In this document: positions 48,535-56,828 of the stretch, one piece after another
Layout: every line of letters starts with the position of its first letter
Numbering within the stretch: position 1 is the first letter of the stretch
DNA from: Oscillatoria acuminata PCC 6304
GTDB taxonomy: Bacteria > Cyanobacteriota > Cyanobacteriia > Cyanobacteriales > Laspinemataceae
Direction: 5' to 3'
DNA: 64,000 nucleotides
NCBI RefSeq assembly: GCF_000317105.1
Contig: NC_019693.1
Coordinates: 3,224,001 to 3,288,000 of the forward strand
Made by a program: the position numbers and the translations under genes
Notes under the pieces: model-generated
Told to the model about the DNA's origin: nothing
What the model saw: only the letters and a program-made list of their open reading frames with translations
Database searches by the model: none

Positions 48535-50196
48535 ATGAGAAATCCTGTTATCGCCATTGGACTTGATGCTGGGGACCCGAATCTGCTGGAAAAATGGATG
48601 GCGCAAGGGCATTTAAAAAACTTAAAAAGTTTGCGCGATCGCGGAGCCTACGGACGACTTAAAACCTTTGATTATTATCGAGCCGAAACCCCTTGGACCA
48701 CATTTTTAACTGGAGCTTCTCCGGAAAAAACCGGCTATTGGGCACCTGTGAAACTCAGAGAAGGGAGCTATGATGTCGATGCAATAGAAGCCTACAATTT
48801 TGCCGAATATCAACCTTTTTATGCCCTAGGGGATGATTATCGAGCGGCTATCTTTGATATGCCCCAAGCTCCTTTAAGCGATCGCGTCAATGGAGTCCAA
48901 GGATTAGCCTGGGGCGCGCATTCCCCCCAAACCCCTACCCATTCCAAACCGGAAGCATTTCTCTCAGACATCATTGCCAAACATGGGGAACATCCCGCAT
49001 TACATAAAGATTTTGCCAGTATCTTAGATATTCCTGCCCTCCAGGAACTTCAGAAAAAATTAGAAACTGGAATTGAGCGGCGCGGTCAGATTTGCAAAGA
49101 TTTACTCCAACAAGATAACTGGGATTTTTTCTTAACCATTTTTGGAGAAACCCACTCTGCCGGACATTATTTTTGGCACTTAAGTCAACCGGATCATCCC
49201 CTGTATCCCCTAGTGGGGAATCGCTATCCGGGAGACCCGTTGTTAGAGATTTTTGAAGCTATTGATACAGCCATTGGCGAAATTTTAACCGCTGCGCCTG
49301 ACAATGCCAATGTTGTCGTCTTTGCGGCACATGGCATGGACTTTAACAACATGGACTTGCCGAGTATGGTGTTTTTGCCCGAGTTTCTCTATCGGTGGAA
49401 TTTCCCCGGAAAAGTGGGATTAGCTGAGGGGAAAATGGGTCAAACGCCGGGGGGACCGCTCGTCGGAGAACGGGCAAAACGGGGCTTTATGGGAACCCTC
49501 TGGAGTCTCAAAGGCGATCGCAATCCGTTGCGAGGATTTTTGCGGCGAACCCTCCCCACAAAAATCTTTAGCCGGATTGAACCCCTGTTTGGTTCCGAAC
49601 CTGAACCGGACTTGATTTCTCCCTTTGAAATGCAGAAAAAAGGCGATCGCTTATTCTTCCAAACCCCCTGCTGGTATCAACCCGCATGGCCCCGCATGAA
49701 AGCCTTTGCCCTCCCGAGTTTCTCCGAAGGATATATCCGGATTAACTTAAAAGGACGGGAACCCAATGGAATCGTTGACCCCTCGGAATACGATGCCGTT
49801 TGTCAGGAAATTACCGAAAAATTGTATCAACTCAAAGATTCCCGCACCGGGGAAACAATGGTACAAAAAGTAGTTCGGACTCGCCAGACTGCCACCGATT
49901 CCGACCCCAAACTACCCGATGCCGACTTAGTGATTATCTGGCAGGATAAATGCGCCAGTGATACCGTAGAAAGTCCCGAAATTGGCCGGATTGGACCCAT
50001 TCCATTTAATCGTACCGGCAGTCATCGGTCCGATGGCTTTTTAGCCCTCGCAGGGCCAGATATTCAACCCGGTTCTACCTTACCTTTCGGCCATTCCTTA
50101 GATTTAGCCCCCACGTTGTTAGCCCTATTAGAGGCACCCATTCCGACCGATTGCGAAGGAAAACCACTGATTAATCAACCCGCAGTGGTGCGCTAA
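48535..50196 (+). CDS. AlkP-superfamily phosphodiesterase/phosphatase
   Basis: 553 aa from ATG 48535 (AAGG 7 nt upstream). The alkaline phosphatase/nucleotide pyrophosphatase superfamily pattern is visible: metal Asp in GLDAGDPN, a nucleophile Thr in the ETPWTTFLTGASP block, His in ETHSAGHYFWH and AAHGMDFNN, and a late GSHRSDGFLAL with a further metal ligand. Annotated relatives are generic AlkP-superfamily phosphohydrolases/phosphomutases. No signal peptide is seen, so cytosolic. The substrate cannot be deduced; the next gene is a GT2 glycosyltransferase, which may hint at polysaccharide or sugar-nucleotide metabolism. Confidence 0.85.
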   Translation: MRNPVIAIGLDAGDPNLLEKWMAQGHLKNLKSLRDRGAYGRLKTFDYYRAETPWTTFLTGASPEKTGYWAPVKLREGSYDVDAIEAYNFAEYQPFYALGDDYRAAIFDMPQAPLSDRVNGVQGLAWGAHSPQTPTHSKPEAFLSDIIAKHGEHPALHKDFASILDIPALQELQKKLETGIERRGQICKDLLQQDNWDFFLTIFGETHSAGHYFWHLSQPDHPLYPLVGNRYPGDPLLEIFEAIDTAIGEILTAAPDNANVVVFAAHGMDFNNMDLPSMVFLPEFLYRWNFPGKVGLAEGKMGQTPGGPLVGERAKRGFMGTLWSLKGDRNPLRGFLRRTLPTKIFSRIEPLFGSEPEPDLISPFEMQKKGDRLFFQTPCWYQPAWPRMKAFALPSFSEGYIRINLKGREPNGIVDPSEYDAVCQEITEKLYQLKDSRTGETMVQKVVRTRQTATDSDPKLPDADLVIIWQDKCASDTVESPEIGRIGPIPFNRTGSHRSDGFLALAGPDIQPGSTLPFGHSLDLAPTLLALLEAPIPTDCEGKPLINQPAVVR

Positions 50197-50658
50197 AAAA
50201 CTCGCCTTTAAACCTCCTAGGTAATGGCCTCGTTTCATCTCTTGGACTCCCCTAGCACCGGCAAAATTTGTCTGAATAGAGCCTCAGTTTAACAAGGCTA
50301 GGGGAGTCATCTGTGGGGGAACTAAGCTCAGTCTAACATCCAGCTTAGGTTTACCCCCCTCTACCCACGTTAAGCCCCCAATATTAACTTGGATTTTGGC
50401 TTAAAATTTTCGTAATAAAAGGAGTTGTGAGGGTGCAAATTAACGGAATAAATTCTATAAATCTAGGCCACTCTAGCGTAGAAAATCAACGACTAAAAAT
50501 CCCGCTGACTGCTTAATCTAGTCCTTTTGTAAGAGACGTAAAAAACATGATAAATTTGTATAGGTTAGGGATGTATCTTAAAATGCTCCATCCGGCCTAT
50601 TTGTTTCCCAGACGGATAAATTGAAAAAACTTTCGTTGTTAATTAGGGGTGAGAAACC
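50197..50658. other. Intergenic region with long-stem hairpin
   Basis: Contains the 12-bp inverted repeat at 50245-50308 and then an AT-rich leader before the glycosyltransferase. No gene recognised. Confidence 0.45.
50245..50308. other. Hairpin with 12-bp perfect stem
   Basis: GACTCCCCTAGC (50245-50256) and its inverse complement (50297-50308) enclose a 40-nt loop. No T-run follows, so it may be a processed RNA structure or a small palindromic repeat rather than a simple terminator. Confidence 0.55.
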
Positions 50659-51708
50659 ATGCCATTAGTTTCTGTTGTTGTTCCGGCTTACAATGTTTCA
50701 AAAACGATTCGCGATACCCTCGATTCGATTTTAAAACAAACTTTTTCTGATTTTGAACTGATTATTATTAATGATGGCTCTACCGATAATACATTACAGG
50801 TTATCGAAGGAGTCCGAGACCCGAGACTTCAAGTCTTTTCTTATGAAAATGGCGGACTCCCTGAAGCGCGAAATCGGGGAATTGCTCGCGCAACAGGAGA
50901 GTTTATTACCTTTATTGATGCAGATGATTTGTGGACGCCAGATAAATTAGAGCGCCAGGTTGCTGCATTACAACAAAATCCGGAAGCAGGACTCGCTTAT
51001 AGCTGGACCTGTTTTATGGATAGCGAAGGTAAATCCTTTAGTAAAGATTTTCCCTGCTATATTGAGGGGAATGTTTACCCCCGATTATTAGTCGGTAATT
51101 TCATTACCTCGGGGTCAAATGTGATGCTGCGGGCATCGGCAATTGAATCGGTAGGACTATTCGATCGCACCCTGAAATCCATCGAAGATTGGGAATATTG
51201 GTTACGGGTTGCAGCGAAATGGCCGTTTGTAGTCGTTCCCCAGTATCAAATCCTGTATCGACAATCGGCGACATCAATGGCCTCTAAAATTGATGTCATG
51301 GAAAAATATAGCCTCCTAGTCATCGATCGCGCCTTTGCCAACGCACCCGCAGAACTACAAGGACTGAAAAAACACAGTTTAGCCAATACCTATCAATATT
51401 TGGCCCGGATCTGCGTCACCCATACCCCAGATGCCGAAAAACTCAAAACCGGATGGGAAAATTTGCAAAAAGCGATTCGCTTGCACCCGCAAATCTTATT
51501 AGACAAAAAAGTTCAACGGCTGTTAGGAAAGTGGATGTTACTGCGGATGGGTTCTCCAGATGTTTCTCAGTATTGTCTGGAAAAATTTGGGAAAATGAAT
51601 CCAAAAAACGACCCCCGTCGAAATAATCTGAATCAAGAAAAAGCCGAGACAAATATTTTGGAGGTTGACAATCAAATTCAAAACTTTCTAAATCAAGGGG
51701 TTTTGTAA
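50659..51708 (+). CDS. Family 2 glycosyltransferase
   Basis: 349 aa with an N-terminal GT-A fold: VSVVVPAYNVSKTI, LIIINDGSTDNT, GLPEARNRGIA and the nucleotide-sugar/metal DxD in FIDADDLW, followed by a SIEDWEYWLR acceptor-side motif. The C-terminal 130 residues are helical and charged. No membrane segments, so probably a cytosolic or peripheral transferase making an exopolysaccharide, LPS or glycolipid linkage; donor and acceptor unknown. Confidence 0.92.
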   Translation: MPLVSVVVPAYNVSKTIRDTLDSILKQTFSDFELIIINDGSTDNTLQVIEGVRDPRLQVFSYENGGLPEARNRGIARATGEFITFIDADDLWTPDKLERQVAALQQNPEAGLAYSWTCFMDSEGKSFSKDFPCYIEGNVYPRLLVGNFITSGSNVMLRASAIESVGLFDRTLKSIEDWEYWLRVAAKWPFVVVPQYQILYRQSATSMASKIDVMEKYSLLVIDRAFANAPAELQGLKKHSLANTYQYLARICVTHTPDAEKLKTGWENLQKAIRLHPQILLDKKVQRLLGKWMLLRMGSPDVSQYCLEKFGKMNPKNDPRRNNLNQEKAETNILEVDNQIQNFLNQGVL

Positions 51709-52133
51709 TCTCTAGTTCGAGGGTTTCTGCATCACTTAGAAAGGTTCTCCCACAAGACAACTTACGCAATTTTTAACATTAAATGGTTAAATGTAGAGGC
51801 GATTCGCTTTCTCGCCTCTACATTTAACCTTAAATTTTTTGACCTGGGCTGAAATGCTACAACAACAGGATGTTCAGAAATTTAAGGAAATATCCAGAAT
51901 GTTAGGACGCTTGTTCAGGTTATTGTAATCATAATCAGTCCAGCCACCTTGCAGACTTCATCACTCATTCAGGCATTGCGTTAGCCCTTTAACCTCTCTG
52001 CTGATTTGATGTTCGGCTTATTTTAGCGAGTAGGTGCAGGATTCGAGGGCGATCGCCTAGATTTAGGTTTTAAAAAATTCAAAAGTGCCAAACTAGAAGT
52101 AACGATTCGGGAACATTTCAGGAGGTTGAGGCT
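51709..52133. other. Intergenic region with palindrome copy 2
   Basis: Contains ACTTACGCAA followed by the palindrome at 51785-51829. No gene seen; the AT-rich tail includes AGGAGG just upstream of the Uma2 start. Confidence 0.5.
51785..51829. repeat. TGTAGAGGCG palindrome, copy 2
   Basis: 18-bp perfect arms (GGTTAAATGTAGAGGCGA and inverse complement) with a 9-nt loop. Same family as 34761-34812. Confidence 0.85.
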
Positions 52134-52709
52134 ATGACGATCGCCGCTGAACTTCGCTCTCTCAGCGTGTGGGATTATCACCGCATGGTAGAAGTAGGAA
52201 TTTTGGCAGCTTCGGAGCGGGTGGAATTGATTGAGGGGCAACTTTACACAATGGCAGCGCATAGGACAGCGCATAGTGCGGCAGTTACCCGAATTGATCG
52301 GGCTTTGTCGCGACGGTTGAGGGGGCGGGCGCTGCTGCGGTTTCAAGACCCCGTGCAGTTGAGCGATTTTTCTGAACCTGAGCCGGATATTGCGATCGCC
52401 CACATTGACCCATTGGACTATGAAGATCATCACCCCACACCAACAGAAATCTTTTGGTTAATAGAGGTCGCCGATAGCACCCTGCGGCGAGACAGAGATC
52501 TAAAAGTTCCAGTCTATGGCCGCTCTGGCATTCAAGAGTATTGGATTTTGGATGTGCAGGAACGATGCCTGTATGTGTTTCGAGAACCAAGGCAAGACGG
52601 CTATCGCTCGGAACAAAAGCTATCCGAGCAAGATGCGATCGCTCCGCTTGCGTTTCCTGATTGCATCATTTTAGTGGGAGAGTTTTTGCGATCGGCCACT
52701 CAAGAATAA
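52134..52709 (+). CDS. Uma2-family (DUF820) PD-(D/E)XK-like nuclease
   Basis: 191 aa. Typical Uma2 phrases: YHRMVEVGILAASERVELIEGQL at the start (in parts), the acidic EPEPDIAIAH motif and the core LIEVADSTLRRDRDLKVPVYGRSGIQEYWILD with the E-x-K-like VADSTLRRDRDLK arrangement. This family is greatly expanded in cyanobacteria, has a restriction-endonuclease-like fold and no settled function. Here it stands directly before a HicAB toxin-antitoxin pair. Confidence 0.93.
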   Translation: MTIAAELRSLSVWDYHRMVEVGILAASERVELIEGQLYTMAAHRTAHSAAVTRIDRALSRRLRGRALLRFQDPVQLSDFSEPEPDIAIAHIDPLDYEDHHPTPTEIFWLIEVADSTLRRDRDLKVPVYGRSGIQEYWILDVQERCLYVFREPRQDGYRSEQKLSEQDAIAPLAFPDCIILVGEFLRSATQE

Positions 52710-52819
52710 ACAGGCTGACTCTTGATGAAGCACTCAACAATACTCGATAGGTGCTGGAACTAACGGGAAACAGCAAAGCTGTACCGTCGGCTTGCCAATT
52801 CCTAACCGTTAGAGAGAAG

Positions 52820-53044
52820 ATGCCTAAGAAAATTAGAGAATTGAAGGCCATACTGGGTAAAGCAGGTTTTGAATGTGTCCGAATTCGAGGAAGTCATGAG
52901 CGATGGATGCATCCAGATGTACCAGAATTGCCCATTACCCTAGCCGGAAAAGATAGTCAGGATGCTAAACCCTATTTAGAAAAGTTAGTCAAGGATGCTT
53001 TGCAACAGCTAGAAGCTCAGGAGTCGGATGATGAACCAACTTAA
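52820..53044 (+). CDS. hicA: HicA-family mRNA interferase toxin
   Basis: 74 aa from ATG 52820, chosen because the family begins MPKKIRELKAILGKAGF. The conserved GSHERW contains the catalytic His of the double-stranded-RNA-binding-like fold. HicA cleaves mRNA and is neutralised by HicB. It overlaps hicB by 17 nt. Confidence 0.9.
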   Translation: MPKKIRELKAILGKAGFECVRIRGSHERWMHPDVPELPITLAGKDSQDAKPYLEKLVKDALQQLEAQESDDEPT

Positions 53045-53255
53045 GTATCGGGTTAATATTGTTTGGTCTGAAGTAGATGGAGCTTATCTGGTAGAATTGC
53101 CGGAATTTGCTACAGAAATTCAGCGCTATTTTACCGATGGAGAGACTTATGAGGAAGCCCTCAAAAATGCTCAGGAGGTGCTGGAATTGCTGATTGAAAG
53201 TTATGGAGCAGAGAATAGACCTTTACCCCAACCACAAATTTTAGAGGTAGTATGA
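53028..53255 (+). CDS. hicB: HicB-family antitoxin
   Basis: 75 aa, starts at ATG 53028 (or 53031). The N-terminal partial RNase H-like fold (YRVNIVWSEVDGAYLVELPE and AYEEALKNA-type TYEEALKNAQEV) is typical, but there is no C-terminal ribbon-helix-helix or HTH DNA-binding domain, so it belongs to the short HicB class. Inhibits the HicA encoded immediately upstream. Confidence 0.9.
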   Translation: MMNQLKYRVNIVWSEVDGAYLVELPEFATEIQRYFTDGETYEEALKNAQEVLELLIESYGAENRPLPQPQILEVV

Positions 53256-53824
53256 GAAAATGAACCATCAATTCTGTAGTTGATTTTCAGGGCAGCAATG
53301 ATGAAACTTTTAGATGGGGTGGCCTTAACCGAAAATTTACGTGATTCTAAGGAGATTAACGCATAAAAATTTCTGATATTTTTAGTTAGTAAAACCCTTA
53401 AAACCGGGAGAATTTATGTTAATCAAAAAATGCCGTTTAACAAATTATTTGTCGCTGTTAACAGATTAGTGTCGTCGAAGGCTGATTTTAACAAACTAAT
53501 GTCGTCGAGACTCAAAAATCAATCGTTAACCAATTAATGTAGTTGAGCCATCAATCAGGTTATCGATGCTTCTTCCACAGTTTCGACCGTTATCTGATTT
53601 CTGATTCCCCAGTTGCCGCACAGCTTACAAGAAATGAGATCTAATTTGTTAAAACTACAAAAGACGACATTTAATTTGTTAAACTTAGTTTGGGATCGCT
53701 CTTCGGGTAAAAATAGTCTAACCCTTTATGCACAGGGGGATTCCGGCTATAAACTTCGGCGACATTAATGTGTTAAGACGACATTTAATTTGTTAAATGA
53801 CAACAGTAGAAGGTTTTTTAAAAA
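53256..53824. other. Intergenic region containing the left Tn7-end-like repeat
   Basis: The first 175 bp show nothing recognisable except a 22-codon open stretch at 53298-53366 that I do not call a gene. The rest is the 372-bp repeat at 53431-53802, followed by AGAAGG before the GFA start. Confidence 0.55.
53431..53802. mobile_element. Tn7/CAST-end-like 372-bp repeat, left copy
   Basis: The left half has four direct sites of consensus TTAACANATTANTGTCG (53437-53454, 53458-53474, 53488-53504, 53526-53542). The right half has the same sites inverted, CGACATTTAATTTGTTAA at 53665-53682 and 53779-53796 plus one at 53760-53776 and a half-site at 53638-53652. The termini would be TGCCG (TGTCG in the other copy) and the inverse complement of TGTCA. 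Arrays of ~17-18 bp TnsB sites with these sequences are the pattern at the ends of Tn7-like and type V-K CRISPR-associated transposons (family knowledge). No transposase is encoded, so it looks like a minimal, non-autonomous element. Confidence 0.75.
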
Positions 53825-54226
53825 ATGAGCATTACAGGTTCCTGTTTATGTGGTGAAGTTCAATTTGAAATCATTGGTGATTTTGAAAGTTTCTATCTTT
53901 GTCACTGCAAACATTGTCAAAAAGACACGGGTTCAGCACATTCATCCAATTTGTTTTCTTCTTCGGCACAACTTATTTGGCATTCAGGCCACGATAAAAT
54001 TAAGATATACCAACTCCCTTCAACTCAACACATTAAGAGTTTTTGTTCTAACTGTGGCTCGGCGTTGCCAAATCTTCAAATGAATGATTCGTTGCTTGTC
54101 GTGCCAGCCGGGAGCCTCGACCGAGAACTATCATTAATGCCTAACGCTCACATTTTTTCTGATAGTCGGGCAAATTGGGATCGAAATCTTGACCGTATAT
54201 TTTCCTACGAAAAATTACCCCATTAA
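53825..54226 (+). CDS. GFA family (CENP-V/GFA) zinc protein
   Basis: 133 aa, full length for the family. Zinc ligands are visible: SCLCGEVQFEI (two Cys), CHCKHCQKDTGS (three Cys) and SFCSNCGSALP (two Cys). Relatives are annotated as glutathione-dependent formaldehyde-activating-like (GFA) proteins, usually of unknown substrate. Codon usage and composition are AT-rich compared with nearby genes, hinting at acquisition. The gene is enclosed by two 372-bp direct repeats; the right repeat begins at the very next base after the TAA stop. Confidence 0.9.
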   Translation: MSITGSCLCGEVQFEIIGDFESFYLCHCKHCQKDTGSAHSSNLFSSSAQLIWHSGHDKIKIYQLPSTQHIKSFCSNCGSALPNLQMNDSLLVVPAGSLDRELSLMPNAHIFSDSRANWDRNLDRIFSYEKLPH

Positions 54227-54598
54227 TGTCGTTTAACAAATTATTTGTCGCTGTTAACAGATTAGTGTCGTCGAAGGCTGATTTTAACAAACTAATGTCG
54301 TCGAGACTCAAAAATCAATTGTTAACCAATTAATGTAGTTGAGCCATCAATCAGGTTATCGATGCTTTTTCCACAGTTTCGACCGTTATCTGATTTCTGA
54401 TTCCCCAGTTGCCGCACAGCTTACAAGAAATGAGATCTAATTTGTTAAAACTACAAAAAACGACATTTAATTTGTTAAACTTAGTTTGGGATCGCTCTTC
54501 GGGTAAAAATAGTCTAAACCTTTATGCACAGGGGGATTCCGGCTATAAACTTCGGCGACATTAATGTGTTAAGACGACATTTAATTTGTTAAATGATA
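54227..54598. mobile_element. Tn7/CAST-end-like 372-bp repeat, right copy
   Basis: Same length as the left copy and nearly identical, differing by a handful of substitutions and no indels that I can see. Starts TGTCGTTTAACAAATTA and ends with the inverted site plus TGATA (TGACA in the left copy). Neighbouring bases on the two sides (ATTAA before, CCAGT after) are not a target duplication. A TGTAGAGGCG palindrome begins 16 bp downstream. Confidence 0.75.
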
Positions 54599-54614
54599 CC
54601 AGTCCCGACACTTA

Positions 54615-54644
54615 TGTAGAGGCGCTTCGCGAAGCGCCCCTACA
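54615..54644. repeat. TGTAGAGGCG palindrome, copy 3
   Basis: 30 bp, TGTAGAGGCGCTTCG facing CGAAGCGCCCCTACA with one mismatch and no loop, between the right Tn7-like repeat and the maf gene. Confidence 0.8.
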
Positions 54645-54671
54645 GAGTTTAAACCCCCAGCGGTTGCTGGA

Positions 54672-55334
54672 TTACAGGGACCGATAAATCGAATCGGGCC
54701 AGAAGTCAGTGACATCATAGCCCAATTCTTCCAGCAGACTCCGCAATAAGGGTAAACTCAAGCCAATGACATTGGTATGACATCCCTCCAATTTTTCCAC
54801 GAAGAGTCCGCCTCGGCCATCGATCGCAAAGCAACCGGCACATCGCAGGGGTTCTTCTGTTGCCACATAGTTTTCGATTTGCCGATCGCTAATATTAGCA
54901 AAGTGCACCCGGGTCATTTGGCAGCGCACTACATGGCGATCGCTGTGTAAATCAAACAAGGCATGACCTGTATAAAGTTCTCCCACACCCCCCCGCATTT
55001 TTTGCCATCGTTGGATCGCTTCGGCGGGGGTTTGCGGTTTGCCATAAATTTCCCCATCCACTTGCAAGACTGAATCGCACCCCAAGACTACAACCGGCGA
55101 GGGGTTGTCCGTTTTTTCCAGGGTGACGGTGCGATCGCCCGGATTCCTAAACTTAGCTACCACCGCTTCTGCCTTACATTGCGCCAGGGTATTCACCAGA
55201 GTCACCGGGTCCGGTGATGCAACTGTTGATTCATCAAAGTCACTCCGACAGACAATCGGTTCGATTCCCGCACTTTGCAACAGGTGCAAACGCGCCGGAG
55301 AAATTGAAGCTAATACAAATGCAGGAATGCCCAT
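54672..55334 (-). CDS. maf: Maf-family nucleoside triphosphate pyrophosphatase
   Basis: 220 aa. Begins [18 protein letters not shown], the Maf signature (LASxSPxR), followed by the conserved [22 protein letters not shown] and [17 protein letters not shown] segments. Maf proteins hydrolyse non-canonical or pyrimidine NTPs to the monophosphate plus pyrophosphate and may affect septum formation. Located 111 bp from cyanoP on the same strand, possibly co-transcribed with it. Confidence 0.93.
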   Translation of the reverse strand: MGIPAFVLASISPARLHLLQSAGIEPIVCRSDFDESTVASPDPVTLVNTLAQCKAEAVVAKFRNPGDRTVTLEKTDNPSPVVVLGCDSVLQVDGEIYGKPQTPAEAIQRWQKMRGGVGELYTGHALFDLHSDRHVVRCQMTRVHFANISDRQIENYVATEEPLRCAGCFAIDGRGGLFVEKLEGCHTNVIGLSLPLLRSLLEELGYDVTDFWPDSIYRSL

Positions 55335-55444
55335 AACCTTATTTTTGCTTATTAGTAGAAGACTTAACCCTTTCCCCCCTCCCCTCCTAAAGAAAAGAGT
55401 TGGGGGGAGGGAGGTCTATCTTCAGCTTGATGATGTTCACGGAT

Positions 55445-55987
55445 TTAGTAAACCGAAAAACTATCAACCACTGTTTGAAACTGCTCTTTCATTTTTTGCG
55501 ATCGCGCTTCCGAGGTTGATACATTTAACGTAAAGAGTTTCCCGCGACTAATCGCAACACTGGCAAAATTATGTCGCTCTTGGGTGGGAAGTTTTACTGC
55601 ATATTCTAACAGATAGTAAGTCTTTGAACCCTTTTCTCGCTGTTCGGCATTAATTAATTCCGCTTCGCGCCCGGATCCCGGTGGTGCGATCGCATTTTTG
55701 GAGAGTTTATAACCCACCTCACTCGGCGTCCCCAGTTCGCTTAAAGTTTTCCCATCTTGGACGGGAGAAATCACCACGCTCACATTTTCCCGGGTTTCTA
55801 TCAAATCGTGATAGACCACATCCGGCCCCTTATTCACCTTCACCGGCACCCATCCATTCGGATACAGGAATTCGTATCCATCCGTACTATCGATATGACT
55901 TTTGAGTCCACTGGCTGCGGAAACAGTACAACTGCTGAGGATTAGACTAACTACGACCACCATAATTGTGGCAATTCGTTTGAGCAT
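55445..55987 (-). CDS. CyanoP, PsbP-like lipoprotein of photosystem II
   Basis: 180 aa from ATG 55987 (AAGGAG 8 nt upstream; an upstream in-frame start would add 14 unlikely residues). Signal peptide with lipobox SLILSSC, so a lipoprotein on the lumenal side of the thylakoid. The PsbP fold follows: GYEFLYPNGWVPV, KGPDVVYHDLIE, TPSEVGYKLSKN and a C-terminal FQTVVDSFSVY. CyanoP is the cyanobacterial PsbP homologue implicated in early photosystem II assembly. Confidence 0.93.
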   Translation of the reverse strand: MLKRIATIMVVVVSLILSSCTVSAASGLKSHIDSTDGYEFLYPNGWVPVKVNKGPDVVYHDLIETRENVSVVISPVQDGKTLSELGTPSEVGYKLSKNAIAPPGSGREAELINAEQREKGSKTYYLLEYAVKLPTQERHNFASVAISRGKLFTLNVSTSEARSQKMKEQFQTVVDSFSVY

Positions 55988-56029
55988 TACTGCAATCTCC
56001 TTCGTTGACGACCGGGATTGCACCAGCAC

Positions 56030-56396
56030 TAATGGCTGAAGCGCCCCCTTACGCTTGCGCGTGCTCTTATTTTCCCATTGCCGGGGCCGATTTTATCTGA
56101 TAGGGGGTTTATTTTTTTGCGAATGGCACAGGACTAGAGGCGGATTTCCCCAGTTTTAGCAGGAGTCCCCTCAGCGGGTTTGGGAGTGAAAATTCTAAGT
56201 TGAAAACAAGTAAAGATACAGCCCTGAAAAATTTATTTCCATTATTCTTTCCATTAGAAGGGTAGCAACTTTTTCTAACAAAACTTCTGCTTATTTTGAA
56301 ACCCGACCCTAAATGTAGAGGCGATTCGGGAATCGCTTCTACATTTAGGCTTAAACCTGACTATTTGGCCCCAGAAAACCTCTGATGCAGCAACGG
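56030..56396. other. Intergenic region with palindrome copy 4
   Basis: Contains the palindrome at 56308-56349; otherwise nothing recognised. The cyanoP promoter must lie here on the minus strand. Confidence 0.5.
56308..56349. repeat. TGTAGAGGCG palindrome, copy 4
   Basis: About 19-bp arms (CCTAAATGTAGAGGCGATTC and its inverse with one mismatch) around a GGG centre. Confidence 0.8.
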
Positions 56397-56735
56397 TTAA
56401 GGAATTCCTGGAAACGACTCAACCCATTTAATTTTGAGGTCGGGAAATGAGTCAACGACCTGAATTTTAAAATCCGGGAACGATTCGACGATCTGCCACT
56501 TGCCACAAGCATCGGGAAATGAATTAACCATTTTTACCCGAAGGTCGGGAAATGAGGTAACCATTTGAATCTTTAAGTCTGGAAAACTCTCGACAATTTG
56601 CACTTTACCATACAAGGAAATGTCATTGTAGGTACAGTTCGCATCCACCTTGTTTTCAGACCGGGCCGGGGTCGCCGAGAGGATGAGTCCGAGGGTAAAA
56701 AGGCTGGCGAATATCAACAAAAACCAACGTTTCAT
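56397..56735 (-). CDS. Secreted repeat protein of the 7(1) septoil knot type
   Basis: 112 aa with a signal peptide (about residues 1-26, ending ARSEN). The mature chain has six tandem strands of ~11 residues, each with V-x-SFPD: SFPD at residues 50, 61, 72, 85 and 96 and SFPG at 107. Cys34 and Cys77 could form a disulfide. The QIVESFPD/QVVDSFPD pattern is that of proteins named for a 7(1) septoil knot fold, a recently recognised knotted beta-propeller-like domain (family recognition from memory). Predicted periplasmic or extracellular; function unknown. Lies 93 bp from purK, divergently oriented. Confidence 0.85.
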   Translation of the reverse strand: MKRWFLLIFASLFTLGLILSATPARSENKVDANCTYNDISLYGKVQIVESFPDLKIQMVTSFPDLRVKMVNSFPDACGKWQIVESFPDFKIQVVDSFPDLKIKWVESFPGIP

Positions 56736-56828
56736 GATTTGGCGATAAAATTAATCGAGGGAAGGGTTTAGGGTGGGATTTTTCTGAAAGACTAGAAATA
56801 AACAGAAACAGAATAACTGCACTTGACA

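Noticed and set aside
53298-53366. 22-codon reading frame beginning MMKLLDGVALTENL between hicB and the left repeat
   Set aside because: Too short and unrecognised; it could be the remnant of a gene interrupted near the repeat, but there is no matching remainder.
53431-54598. CRISPR array or crRNA within the repeat pair
   Set aside because: No repeat-spacer periodicity and no Cas12k-type direct repeat seen; the short sites match transposon-end sites better.
53426-54603. Target-site duplication around the repeats
   Set aside because: Flanks compared for each copy and for the whole unit (AAAAA/ACAGT, ATTAA/CCAGT, AAAAA/CCAGT) do not match.
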